NCBI GenBank assembly: GCA_963677175.2
Contig: CAXXES010000004.1
Coordinates: 930,001 to 994,000, forward strand
Origin: Sunxiuqinia sp963677175
GTDB lineage: Bacteria; Bacteroidota; Bacteroidia; Bacteroidales; Prolixibacteraceae
Direction: 5' to 3'
Length of the DNA: 64,000 bases
The translations under genes were made by a program, and so were the position numbers. Below are positions 8,041 through 17,073 of the stretch, in pieces (positions within the stretch are counted from its first letter, which is position 1; each line of letters starts with the position of its first letter). Under the pieces are notes generated by a model that had not been told where the DNA came from, made no database searches, and saw nothing but the letters and a program-made list of their open reading frames with translations.

Positions 8041-9345
8041 ATGATTCAGAAAATTGTCACGCCATTTCAAAAGTTCGTTAAGATCGAGAGTTTTAGTGGC
8101 ATCCTGCTGCTTTTTGCCACCATTTTGGCGCTGGTGTGGGCCAACTCCCCTTTTGCGTACCTGTATCAGTCCTTGTGGGATTACAAACTTGGCTTCACTT
8201 CCGAAGGATTCACCTTAAGCAAGCCCTTGATTTTATGGGTGAATGATGGTTTGATGGCCATTTTCTTTTTTCTGATCGGTTTGGAAATTAAACGCGAACT
8301 GTTGATCGGTGAGCTGAACAGTGTAAAAAAGGCTGCTTTCCCGTTTTTTGGAGCTTTGGGTGGAATGATTGTTCCGGTGGCTTTGTTCCTGTTTCTGAAT
8401 ACCAATCCTGAAACGGCTCAGGGGTGGGGAATTCCGATGGCTACCGACATTGCGTTCTCGCTGGCCATTCTGAATGTTTTAGGCAAGCGCGTACCTATTG
8501 CCTTAAAAGTATTCCTGACCGCTTTTGCCATTATCGATGATTTGGGCGCCGTGATTGCCATTGCTGTTTTCTACAGTTCCGGAATTTACTGGTCGCTCCT
8601 TTTGTATGCATTTGGTCTGCTTGCCCTGCTGTTTCTGTTGTCGTACCTGAAATTTTATTCCAAATATATCTTCTTTATTGTCGGTGTCTTCGTATGGGTT
8701 TTGTTCCTGAAATCAGGAATTCATCCAACCATCGCAGGCGTGCTGATGGCTTTCACCATTCCAATCAGCCAGCGGGTTGATGTAAAATCCTATACCGAAA
8801 GTATAAGCGGTGTGCTTCAGGGGCTGAAAGTATCTAAGGCGCAGACCGTACCAATTCTTTCGCACCAACAGATTGAGCAGCTCGATGAGCTCGAAGAATG
8901 GACGAGCCTGGTGCAGTCGCCTTTGCAGCACCTCGAGCACCGGTTGCACAATTGGGTAGCCTTTCTGATCATCCCTGTTTTTGCGCTGGCCAATGCCGGA
9001 ATCACGATTAGCACCGATGTGCAGCTCGATACCAGTTTAATCTTGCATATCGTTATTGGCTTGTTTGTCGGTAAAGGAGTTGGGGTGAGCTTGTTCTCCA
9101 TCATGGGCAAAAAGCTAAAACTGGTCGATTTCCCCGAAGGAGTCAATTACCGCAATATCATCGGTGTGGCTTTGCTTGCAGGTGTTGGCTTTACCATGTC
9201 TATTTTTATTTCCAATCTGGCTTTTGCCGATCCGGCTATTGCCGATTCTGCTAAAGTGGGAATTTTGGTGGGCTCCTTTATTTCAGGATTGGCAGGCTAT
9301 AGCTTCCTGTATATCAACAGTAAAACAAAAACAGCAAAATTATAG
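8041..9345 (+). CDS. nhaA: Na+/H+ antiporter NhaA
   Basis: A 434-residue NhaA with the ordered family motifs: MAIFFFLIGLEIKREL, then MATDIAFSLAIL with the Asp at residue 136 and AIIDDLGAV with the paired Asp at 166-167, which form the cation-binding and proton-exchange site. About twelve transmembrane helices. It exchanges two protons for one Na+ and removes sodium from the cytoplasm at high pH. The frame could open at a TTG at 8014, but the ATG at 8041 gives the usual N-terminus (MIQKIVTPFQKFVKIESFSG). The loop at about residues 245-300 is longer than in the enterobacterial protein. Confidence 0.95.
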   Translation: MIQKIVTPFQKFVKIESFSGILLLFATILALVWANSPFAYLYQSLWDYKLGFTSEGFTLSKPLILWVNDGLMAIFFFLIGLEIKRELLIGELNSVKKAAFPFFGALGGMIVPVALFLFLNTNPETAQGWGIPMATDIAFSLAILNVLGKRVPIALKVFLTAFAIIDDLGAVIAIAVFYSSGIYWSLLLYAFGLLALLFLLSYLKFYSKYIFFIVGVFVWVLFLKSGIHPTIAGVLMAFTIPISQRVDVKSYTESISGVLQGLKVSKAQTVPILSHQQIEQLDELEEWTSLVQSPLQHLEHRLHNWVAFLIIPVFALANAGITISTDVQLDTSLILHIVIGLFVGKGVGVSLFSIMGKKLKLVDFPEGVNYRNIIGVALLAGVGFTMSIFISNLAFADPAIADSAKVGILVGSFISGLAGYSFLYINSKTKTAKL

Positions 9346-9460
9346 CAGAATCCCTGAGTTTGAGGCATCAATTCAACTATCCCTGCAAATCCAAATTGCC
9401 GATCAGGGGCGTGCGGCTTTTTCTAAAACATTGTAGTTCGCATAGTTGGTAGGAAATCAC

Positions 9461-9468
9461 TAACTTTA
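9461..9468 (+). promoter_or_regulatory. Possible -7 box (TAACTTTA)
   Basis: One mismatch to TAnnTTTG, 17 bp before the ATG of the next gene, with TTGG upstream as a weak -33. Weak evidence. Confidence 0.25.
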
Positions 9469-9485
9469 TTGCAAACTTATATTTT

Positions 9486-10310
9486 ATGTATTACCATGAT
9501 GTAGAAAAGATGGACTTCCGTGTAGCTATGGGCTACGAATGGCAGGAGGTTGACGGAAAGCCCCGTTACCGATGGTACAAATACGCATTGAATTCGGTCC
9601 ACATGATATTGGATTGTGACAAAAAGTTTGATATTGACCATGCCGATTTCTCGGATTTGAAAGTTTGGTACGACAGTGCGGAGTGGGTGGCCAACAACGA
9701 TGAGGAAGCGTTAAAATACATTTATACCGAACTGGTACCGCCGGTGACTCAAATTGTAAAAGACAAATATATCGAGTGTCTCACCAGCTTGGGCTACTAT
9801 AAATCGTGTGCAATGGCCATGAAATACATTAAATCGTATCCGGTTCCAAAAGAGCGAACGTTGGAGCGAAAGAAGAAAAAGGCAATCGAGAATATCGAAA
9901 AAAGGTTGGTGTTATCACTCAAAAGCATGGACCAAATGCTGGTAAAATTCAAAGCGGAAATTCCAGAGAAACTGAACAGTCCGAACGACGAGTTGCGGCA
10001 TAGTTTCAGTGTGCTGCTAAATCTGGAGGCCAAGTTTTACGGAGAAGCATCAGACAAAAGTTTAGCGTATATGGAATGGATGCGTTTAAATGCTCCCGAC
10101 AGCCTTGAAAAAATCTTTTCGATTGAACTTAGTTTGGAAATTAAAAATCAGCTTTTGCAGATGCTAACCGAAAACGAACTCTACCGCCTGCACGAGCTGT
10201 TGGATAAAACCATAAAGGTGAAAGCTGCTTCGTTTTACTATGAAATTCCGGCCTATGAAAGAAACCCGCGTGATATTTTGGGTGAGTTTTTTGACACGGA
10301 TGATGACTAG
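9486..10310 (+). CDS. Hypothetical soluble protein, 274 aa
   Basis: Not recognised. The protein has no signal peptide or membrane segment. The N-terminal half is aromatic-rich (MGYEWQEVDGKPRYRWYKYA), and residues about 120-140 are strongly basic (ERTLERKKKKAIENIEKR). The second half is rich in Leu, Glu and Lys and should be helical. It ends in an acidic FFDTDDD. Codon use looks like that of its neighbours, so it is a real gene. It is followed by the 21-bp repeat array rather than by a terminator. Confidence 0.6.
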   Translation: MYYHDVEKMDFRVAMGYEWQEVDGKPRYRWYKYALNSVHMILDCDKKFDIDHADFSDLKVWYDSAEWVANNDEEALKYIYTELVPPVTQIVKDKYIECLTSLGYYKSCAMAMKYIKSYPVPKERTLERKKKKAIENIEKRLVLSLKSMDQMLVKFKAEIPEKLNSPNDELRHSFSVLLNLEAKFYGEASDKSLAYMEWMRLNAPDSLEKIFSIELSLEIKNQLLQMLTENELYRLHELLDKTIKVKAASFYYEIPAYERNPRDILGEFFDTDDD

Positions 10311-10500
10311 TATTCTTTCGTTAACGGCTATGGTGATATGACAATATCATGCTGGGCTTGTGAATACAAAAAACGGCTGTTTGGAAACAAATCCGGGAGG
10401 TGTAATGGAGCATGGGAGCGCTTGAAACATCCAGAAAAGTTCTTTGATAACCATTCGTCGTCCTTCAAATTATTGTCCGCGCCCTTAAAACACTAAAAAA

Positions 10501-10848
10501 AGCAGTCCGAACACCGGGAAAAGCAGTCCGAACACCGGGAAAAGTGTCTGGACCGCTTGAAAAAACAGTCCGAACACCAAAAAGAGTGCTTGGAATACTA
10601 AAAAGAGTGGTCCGAACATCAAAAAAATAGCTTGGAACACTCTCCGGAGCAAAAAAGAAGTGTTTCAAGTGTTCCGCCAGGTGTTTCAACTTGTCGGCTG
10701 GGTGTTTCAAGTGCTCCGCCAGGTGTTTCAACTTGTCGGCTGAGTGTTTCAAGTGCTCCGCCAAGTGTTTTAACTCATCGGTTAAGTGTTTCAACTACTT
10801 TGGAGAGTGTTTCAAGTACTCGACTGGGAATTTCAACTGCAATCTCTT
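10501..10848. repeat. Degenerate 21-bp tandem repeat array (two blocks)
   Basis: Block 1 (10501-10647) has seven 21-bp units beginning AGCAGTCCGAACACC and drifting to AGTGCTTGGAATACT. Block 2 (10660-10848) has nine units that start with GTGTTTCAA and alternate between a GTGCTCCGCCAG and a CTTGTCGGCTGA ending. Unit starts fall exactly every 21 bp (10660, 10681, 10702, up to 10828). About 12 bp separate the blocks. Because 21 is a multiple of three, long frames remain open in several phases. On the minus strand they read as Leu heptads (LKHLAEH), but without an ATG or ribosome binding site. Treated as non-coding. Confidence 0.85.
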
Positions 10849-11332
10849 GTTTCCGGACTGCTCCGAAAGCGTGACAGAAGAGTCTGGCGGGAGTACTACT
10901 AGTCAGGGTTTCACTTCAAGTGTAGCTGATTGCTAAACAAATCGACCAATCCATTTCGAGCATTGAAACCGAAAGGGTCAAAAAGGAGCAAACTAACCGA
11001 AGTTGGGGAAACTCGCCGGCGAATACCGGAACAAGTTTGGAAAGATAATCCGTTTGATAATGATCGGTTATTTATTTCGATGTTCGGTTTCAATACCGTG
11101 TGGGACTTCGTAGCAGGGAACGTTTTCCGGTTTCCATTCTCCTTTCTCCTTCTGCTCCATGCCCTCTGCTCCTTTCTCCCGTCTCCCGCTTCTTTTGGGA
11201 AGATTACCCCCCTTATTTGGTACGTATAACTCGCCCGTGGGACGTTGGCCGACCCTCTTTGGGAATATATAAAAGGCCCGATTTGCTGTTTCAATCTAAT
11301 TTAGCAGGCGTAAAACTATAGGCACTAAACTT
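10849..11332. other. 484-bp spacer between the repeat array and the pectin operon
   Basis: No supported gene. It contains a long pyrimidine tract (about 11136-11210, rich in CTCCTTTCTCC) and an AT block TATATAAAAG near 11266, which may hold the promoter of the downstream genes. No TAnnTTTG box could be placed with confidence. Confidence 0.4.
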
Positions 11333-11440
11333 ATGGATAAAATGCATAAAGACTTGAAACGGCTTTCCTGGATCATAGCATTCGTTGTGATTGGATTAGT
11401 TGTCGCATTGATCATCCTTGTCAATATCATTTTTGTGTGA
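11333..11440 (+). CDS. Small single-span membrane protein, 35 aa
   Basis: ATG to TGA gives 35 residues: a basic head (MDKMHKDLKRLSW) and one unbroken hydrophobic helix (IIAFVVIGLVVALIILVNII) at the end. The positive-inside pattern predicts the N-terminus in the cytoplasm. It lies 44 bp before the GH105 gene on the same strand and may be the first gene of that operon. The Shine-Dalgarno is weak, as is normal in Bacteroidota. The topology is too clean for chance, but function and expression are unknown. Confidence 0.55.
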   Translation: MDKMHKDLKRLSWIIAFVVIGLVVALIILVNIIFV

Positions 11441-11484
11441 TTTGACAGAAACAAGTTGATGCCTCCTAATTTAATAATAGAGCT

Positions 11485-12708
11485 ATGAACTTATTGAAAT
11501 TGAAAAGAACTTACCTGTTGCTTGTGATGATTGGTCTGGTGTTCAGCCAATGCACAGCTTCCAAAAAAGCTGAGAAATCAGCAGAAACCCCAAAAGGACT
11601 TGAAATGGCCAAACGGATGGCCGATTCTGAAATGGCTCACTTTCCAAAAGCTTCTACAGTCGACTTTAGCCCCGAAGGCAAATGGAGTTATACGCCTGGA
11701 TTGGTGTCTATGGCTATGATGGAATTGTATGAGGTTTCGGGAGACGAAGCGTATTACGAGTACGCCAAAGGTTACGCCGACCAGTTTATTAATGAAGCAG
11801 GCGTAATTGAGCACTACAAACGAAACGATTTCAATATTGACAATGTCAATTCGGGGAAATTCCTGTTCGATCTGTATGCAAAGACTGGCGATGAGCGTTA
11901 CAAAAAAGCTATTTTGCAATTGCGCGACCAGCTGAACGACCATCCACGCACTTCGGAAGGTGGTTTTTGGCACAAGAAAAGGTATCCGAACCAAATGTGG
12001 CTTGATGGCCTGTACATGGGCGCTCCCTTTTATGCCGAGTTTGGAAAAGAGTTTGATGAGCCGGAAGCTTTTGATGATGTGGTTAACCAGTTTGTTACGG
12101 TTCATAAACATACCTACGACCCGGTAACAGGCTTAAACTATCATGCCTGGGACGAAAGTCGCGAACAGCGATGGTCCGATCCCGAAACCGGACGTTCGCC
12201 ACACTTCTGGGGACGCGCCATGGGCTGGTATGCCATGGCCCTGGTTGATGTGTTGGACTACATTCCTGAAAACCACCCGGGAAGAGAAAAGCTAATTGCT
12301 ATTTTAAATGAGGTAGCTGCTGGCATTAAGAAATTTCAGCACGAAAAAACCGGCCTGTGGTACCAGGTGTTGGACCAGGGCGACCGGGAAGGTAATTACC
12401 TGGAATCATCGGTTTCCAGCATGTTTACTTACACCCTATTAAAAGCCACCCGTTTGAATTATATCGATCAGCAATATCGGGCAGTTGGGGAAAAAGCATA
12501 CGAAGGAATGCTGAAAAACTTCATCAAAGAAAATAAAAACGGCACCATCAGCCTAACTGATGTGTGTTCGGTTGCCGGTCTTGGAGGCGATCCATACCGC
12601 GACGGGTCCTATGAATATTATATCAGCGAGCCAGTCAGGGATAATGATCCCAAAGGAGTCGGACCTTTTATCCTGGCTAGTTTAGAAATTATTAAACGCA
12701 GGAAATGA
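11485..12708 (+). CDS. GH105 unsaturated rhamnogalacturonyl hydrolase, lipoprotein
   Basis: A 407-residue lipoprotein (signal ending LVFSQC) with the alpha6/alpha6 barrel of GH105/GH88. It hydrolyses the unsaturated uronyl group left on oligosaccharides by pectate or rhamnogalacturonan lyases. The catalytic Asp is in YHAWDES at residue 223, and the conserved HFWGRAMGWYAMALVD follows. The substrate-facing WLDGLYMGAPFYAEF is present. Length is as usual for YteR-like enzymes plus the lipoprotein leader. Its stop overlaps the next start (ATGA), so it is translationally coupled to the pectinesterase. Rhamnogalacturonan products are preferred over glycosaminoglycans because of the neighbours. Confidence 0.88.
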   Translation: MNLLKLKRTYLLLVMIGLVFSQCTASKKAEKSAETPKGLEMAKRMADSEMAHFPKASTVDFSPEGKWSYTPGLVSMAMMELYEVSGDEAYYEYAKGYADQFINEAGVIEHYKRNDFNIDNVNSGKFLFDLYAKTGDERYKKAILQLRDQLNDHPRTSEGGFWHKKRYPNQMWLDGLYMGAPFYAEFGKEFDEPEAFDDVVNQFVTVHKHTYDPVTGLNYHAWDESREQRWSDPETGRSPHFWGRAMGWYAMALVDVLDYIPENHPGREKLIAILNEVAAGIKKFQHEKTGLWYQVLDQGDREGNYLESSVSSMFTYTLLKATRLNYIDQQYRAVGEKAYEGMLKNFIKENKNGTISLTDVCSVAGLGGDPYRDGSYEYYISEPVRDNDPKGVGPFILASLEIIKRRK

Positions 12709-13691
12709 ACTGGAAAAATTCGATACGACTCTTGGTGCTGGCTATCATTTGGCAAGCTGGAAGCGCTTTTGCCGCAAAAGATTTTGATCTGGTTGTTTCA
12801 AAAGACGGTAATGGCGATTTCACAACGGTTCAGCAAGCCATTGATGCGGTGCCGGATTTCAGGAAAAACAATACCACCATTTTCATCAAGAATGGCATTT
12901 ACAAGGAAAAACTGATTTTGCCGGCATCGAAAAATCAAGTGACTTTGATTGGCGAAAGTGTCGAAAACACAATCATTACCAATGACGATTATGCTTCGAA
13001 ATTGAATCGGTTTGGTGAAGAAATGGGCACCACTGGATCATCCGGTTTTTTTGTGTTTGGCAATGATTTTACGGCCGAAAATATCACCTTTGAAAATTCG
13101 GCAGGGCCGGTCGGGCAGGCCGTTGCCGTACGAGTTGACGGCGAACGCATTGTTTTTAGCAACTGCCGGTTTTTAGGCTTTCAGGATACGCTGTATCCGC
13201 ATGGCGAAAACAGCCGCCAGTATTACAAGAATTGCTACATTGAAGGAACCGTCGATTTTATTTTCGGCTGGTCAACGGCTGTTTTCGAGGACTGCGAAAT
13301 CTTTTGCAAATCGGCTGGTTATGTCACAGCGGCCTCCACGCTCGAAGAAACCCCATTTGGCTTTGTTTTTCTTCGTTGTAAAATTACCGGCAGCGCCCCG
13401 GCTCACTCGGTTTACCTGGGTCGTCCCTGGCGTCCGTTCGCTAAAACAGCTTTCATTGAATGTGAGCTTGGAGACATCATCAAGGAAGAAGGCTGGCACA
13501 ATTGGGGAAAGAAAGAGACGGAAGAAACGGCCACCTACGTGGAATACAAAAATACAGGAGCAGGAGCAATGCCCGAAAAACGGGTATCTTGGTCATCTCA
13601 ATTAACACAGATAGAACGTGCTAATTATAGTTTGGAAAACATCTTCGATGGATGGATTCCGGGAGAACCCCTAAATATTGAATCGAAATGA
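12705..13691 (+). CDS. Pectinesterase (CE8)
   Basis: A 328-residue secreted enzyme with a signal peptide ending near AFAAKD. It removes methyl esters from homogalacturonan. All family motifs of the right-handed beta helix are present: GIYKEKL, Gln138 in GQAVAVR, Asp161 in QDTLY, Asp184 in VDFIFG and Arg240 in YLGRPWR. These correspond to the oxyanion Gln, the acid and nucleophile Asp pair and the substrate-binding Arg. It overlaps the genes on both sides by 4 bp. Demethylation prepares the substrate for the GH28 enzyme two genes downstream. Confidence 0.93.
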   Translation: MNWKNSIRLLVLAIIWQAGSAFAAKDFDLVVSKDGNGDFTTVQQAIDAVPDFRKNNTTIFIKNGIYKEKLILPASKNQVTLIGESVENTIITNDDYASKLNRFGEEMGTTGSSGFFVFGNDFTAENITFENSAGPVGQAVAVRVDGERIVFSNCRFLGFQDTLYPHGENSRQYYKNCYIEGTVDFIFGWSTAVFEDCEIFCKSAGYVTAASTLEETPFGFVFLRCKITGSAPAHSVYLGRPWRPFAKTAFIECELGDIIKEEGWHNWGKKETEETATYVEYKNTGAGAMPEKRVSWSSQLTQIERANYSLENIFDGWIPGEPLNIESK

Positions 13692-15322
13692 AACTTAAGG
13701 TGAAAATTTTCCTGATGCTAATCGCCGGGCTGGCGGCTGTTTCAGCACAGGCGCAAACCAATGAACGCTCTAAGGTTTGGATAGCCGACAATGGCGATGG
13801 AACTTATAAGAATCCGATTTTGCATGCCGATTATTCTGATCCGGATGTGGTGAGGGTTGGCGATGATTATTATATGACCTCGTCCTCGTTTAATTGCGTT
13901 CCCGGCTTGCCGGTGCTGCATTCAAAAGATTTGGTGAATTGGAAACTAATCACTTATGCGCTTCCTAAACAATCCCCTTTTGATGTGTTTGATCAAGCCC
14001 AACATGGCAATGGGGTTTGGGCGCCCTGCATCCGTTACCACAAAGATGAATTTTATATCTATTATCCCGATCCTGATTTTGGGATTTATCTGACCAAAAC
14101 GACAGATCCGAAAGGACCGTGGTCGGAGCCTGTTTTGGTGCGTGGCGGCAAAGGACTGATTGATCCTTCACCGCTTTGGGACGACGATGGCAAAGCGTAT
14201 TTAGTTTATGCTTTTGCGGGAAGTCGAGCTACTGTGAAAAGTGTTTTGCTGGTGAGCGAAATGACCCCGGACGGTACGCAATTACTGGATAACGACGTGG
14301 TGGTTTTCGATGGAAGTGAGGCGCATCCAACGGTTGAAGGCCCCAAGTTCTACAAGCGAAACGGCTACTATTACATTTTTGCCCCGGCTGGTGGCGTATC
14401 TACTGGTTGGCAGCTGGTTTTGCGATCGAGAAATATTTATGGTCCTTACGAGGAAAAAGTGGTGCTGGAGCAAGGTTCAACCGACATTAACGGGCCTCAC
14501 CAGGGTGCATGGATTGATACCCCCAGCGGCGAAGATTGGTTTATCCATTTTCAGGACAAGGAAGCCTACGGACGAATCGTTCATTTGCAGCCCATGCGTT
14601 GGGAAAATGATTGGCCTGTCGTGGGGGTTGACCACGACGGCAATGGTACTGGCGAACCGGTTACTTCATACCAAAAACCCAATGTTGGCGGTACGTATCC
14701 GGTGGTGACTCCTCCTGAGAACGACGAGTTTAATACACACGAGCTGGGCATTCAGTGGCAATGGCATGCTAACCCGAAGCTGACCTATGGTTATCCTTCC
14801 GGAAACCTGGGCTACTACCGGTTGAACTGCAAACCACGGCCCGAGAATTTTGTCAATCTGTGGCCGGTTCCAAACCTGCTGCTTCAAAAATTTCCGGCTG
14901 AGGAATTTATGGCGACCACAAAACTCACATTCAACCCAAGAGCCGATGGCGAAGAAATTGGTTTTATCGTGATGGGAGAGGACTACCAGTACATCGCCTT
15001 AAAACAAGTGGATGGCCAATTAATGGCGCGTGTGGTGCAATGCAAAAATGCCCGTCTGGGTGGAGCAGAGAATGAATTGGATCAACAAAATTTTAAAGGC
15101 AATACCATCTGGTTTCGGGTGAAAGTGAAGGCCGGAGCCATTTGTAGCTTTAGCTTCAGTGCCGATGGTAAAAAGTTCATCGACATGGGAGCCGATTTTT
15201 CTGCGGTTCCAGGTCGCTGGATTGGTGCCAAAGTAGGCTTTTTTGCCCTGCGCGATGGCGTGACAAACGACTCCGGGACAGTCAATCTTGATTGGTTCCG
15301 AGTCGAAAAAGTCAAAAAATGA
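13688..15322 (+). CDS. GH43 family beta-xylosidase / alpha-L-arabinofuranosidase
   Basis: A 544-residue secreted protein (signal ending AVSAQAQ). The N-terminal five-bladed propeller has the GH43 residues: the Asp of YSDPDVVR (51-53), Asp159 in LIDPSPLWDDDG and the acid Glu217 in VEGPKF. The last 200 residues form the GH43 C-terminal beta-sandwich (concanavalin-like). Together these match the long GH43 enzymes that remove arabinose or xylose from side chains. In this pectin operon, arabinan or xylogalacturonan side chains are the likely target (inference). The ATGA overlap with the pectinesterase shows coupling. Confidence 0.88.
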   Translation: MKLKVKIFLMLIAGLAAVSAQAQTNERSKVWIADNGDGTYKNPILHADYSDPDVVRVGDDYYMTSSSFNCVPGLPVLHSKDLVNWKLITYALPKQSPFDVFDQAQHGNGVWAPCIRYHKDEFYIYYPDPDFGIYLTKTTDPKGPWSEPVLVRGGKGLIDPSPLWDDDGKAYLVYAFAGSRATVKSVLLVSEMTPDGTQLLDNDVVVFDGSEAHPTVEGPKFYKRNGYYYIFAPAGGVSTGWQLVLRSRNIYGPYEEKVVLEQGSTDINGPHQGAWIDTPSGEDWFIHFQDKEAYGRIVHLQPMRWENDWPVVGVDHDGNGTGEPVTSYQKPNVGGTYPVVTPPENDEFNTHELGIQWQWHANPKLTYGYPSGNLGYYRLNCKPRPENFVNLWPVPNLLLQKFPAEEFMATTKLTFNPRADGEEIGFIVMGEDYQYIALKQVDGQLMARVVQCKNARLGGAENELDQQNFKGNTIWFRVKVKAGAICSFSFSADGKKFIDMGADFSAVPGRWIGAKVGFFALRDGVTNDSGTVNLDWFRVEKVKK

Positions 15323-15362
15323 AAGCGAAACATAGGACAGAATAACCTAAATCGATAGTAAA

Positions 15363-17063
15363 ATGAAAAGGATTGGAAAAATGAAGTTACCCGTTTACTT
15401 GCTGATGTTGGTTGCGATGGCATGCCATGCAACAATGCCTGCCCCCGAGGTAACAAACGATATTTACGAGGGGATTGAATTTGAAATGCCAAAAGTAGTT
15501 GAGCCGACATTCACCGATTTGTCAGTATCGATTGTCGAACACGGCGCAGTTAGTGATGGACAAACGCTGAACTCGCAGGCTTTTGCCGATGCGATAAGCG
15601 AGGTTGCCGAAAAAGGTGGTGGGAGCGTGCTTGTTCCGCGTGGAATTTGGCTGACAGGGCCAATCGTTCTGAAAAGCAACATCAACCTTCATCTTGAGGC
15701 CGGAGCCTTGGTGCTTTTTAGTACGAATAAGGATTTGTACCCGCTGATTGAAACCAGTTTTGAGGGATTAAACACTGTCCGCTGCTTGTCGCCTATTTAT
15801 GGAAAAGATTTGGAAAATATCGCCATCACTGGCAAAGGTGTGATTGATGGTTCGGGTGATGCCTGGCGCCAGGTGAAACGCTCAAAAATGACTGAGTCGC
15901 AGTGGAAGAAGGTGGTGGCTTCGGGTGGCATCGTTAATGAAAGTGGAACGAGTTGGTTTCCGTCGGAAAGTTTTAGAAAAGGGTCTGAAATGAGCGACAT
16001 GAATGTGCCGACCCAGTTTACAACGATGGAAGAATTTGAAGAAATAAAGGATTTCCTGCGCCCGGTGATGGTTAGTTTGGTGAGCTGCAAGAATGTGTTG
16101 CTCGATGGCCCGGTTTTTCAGAATTCGCCGGCCTGGAATATTCATCCGCTGATGTGCGAAAACCTGACCGTTCGGAATATTGATGTTCGCAATCCCTGGT
16201 ACTCGCAGAATGGCGATGGAATCGATATTGAATCCTGCAAAAATACGGTTCTGTATGATTCGAGCTTTGACGTGGGCGATGATGCCATCTGTGTCAAATC
16301 AGGCAAAGATCAGGATGGGCGCGACCGCGGCATGCCCACCGAAAATCTGATTGTCAAAAACTGCATTGTTTATCACGGTCATGGCGGTGTAACGGTTGGA
16401 AGTGAAATGTCGGGAGGCGTTAAAAATATGCACGTTTCGGGCTGTACCTTTATCGGTACCGATGTTGGTCTGCGTTTTAAAAGCACCCGTGGTCGCGGTG
16501 GCGTGGTGGAAGGAATCTACATTTCTGATATCGACATGATCGACATTCCAACCAACGCGATTTCATTCAACTTGTACTATGGAGGCTTGTCGGTTTCTGA
16601 AATGCTGGAACAACAAGCCGAAAATAAGGGAGAAGCAGCGATGATGGAAGTGACCGACGAACCCCCGCAATTTAAAGATATTTCGATTAAAAATGTAACC
16701 GTCAAAGGAGCCAGGCAGGCGATTTATTTGCAGGGACTTCCGGAAATGAACCTGGAAAATGTGACTCTGGAAAACCTGGTGATGGAAGCTGAAAATGGTT
16801 TGTTTTGCATGGATGCCAATGGCGTTTCGGTGAGCAATCTAAAACTGAAAACAACTAAGTTTCCTGCGGTTAATTTTTATAACGCACAAAATGTTTCAAT
16901 CAAAGATTTATCGGTTGAAACTGGTGGTCAGCCGGTTATTTCGGTAAATGGTTCAAAAACCAAAAATGTGGACATCGTGCTTAGCAAGGATGAAGCTACG
17001 GATGATATGCTGTTGCTGAATCAAAATGTGAATCCTAAAGCCGTCAAAGTAATACAACAATAA
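15363..17063 (+). CDS. GH28 polygalacturonase-like glycosidase
   Basis: A 566-residue secreted parallel beta-helix enzyme. Motif I is NGDGID (Asp285, Asp288), motif II VGDDAI (Asp306-307), motif III GHGGVTVGS (His340) and motif IV RFKST (Arg371, Lys373). These are the inverting catalytic acids and the substrate-binding residues of GH28. An upstream pectate-lyase-type loop (GAVSDGQTLNSQAFADAI) is typical of exo-acting bacterial members. It cleaves galacturonan or rhamnogalacturonan backbones; which one is not decidable here. ATG 15363 is used; ATG 15384 is an alternative that still leaves a signal peptide. It follows the GH43 gene after 40 bp. Confidence 0.92.
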   Translation: MKRIGKMKLPVYLLMLVAMACHATMPAPEVTNDIYEGIEFEMPKVVEPTFTDLSVSIVEHGAVSDGQTLNSQAFADAISEVAEKGGGSVLVPRGIWLTGPIVLKSNINLHLEAGALVLFSTNKDLYPLIETSFEGLNTVRCLSPIYGKDLENIAITGKGVIDGSGDAWRQVKRSKMTESQWKKVVASGGIVNESGTSWFPSESFRKGSEMSDMNVPTQFTTMEEFEEIKDFLRPVMVSLVSCKNVLLDGPVFQNSPAWNIHPLMCENLTVRNIDVRNPWYSQNGDGIDIESCKNTVLYDSSFDVGDDAICVKSGKDQDGRDRGMPTENLIVKNCIVYHGHGGVTVGSEMSGGVKNMHVSGCTFIGTDVGLRFKSTRGRGGVVEGIYISDIDMIDIPTNAISFNLYYGGLSVSEMLEQQAENKGEAAMMEVTDEPPQFKDISIKNVTVKGARQAIYLQGLPEMNLENVTLENLVMEAENGLFCMDANGVSVSNLKLKTTKFPAVNFYNAQNVSIKDLSVETGGQPVISVNGSKTKNVDIVLSKDEATDDMLLLNQNVNPKAVKVIQQ

Positions 17064-17073
17064 CCGATTACGA

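Noticed and set aside
10465..10874. Open frames across the 10.6-kb array as protein genes
   Set aside because: Period of 21 keeps several frames open on both strands; no ATG with ribosome binding site in the best one and no family match.
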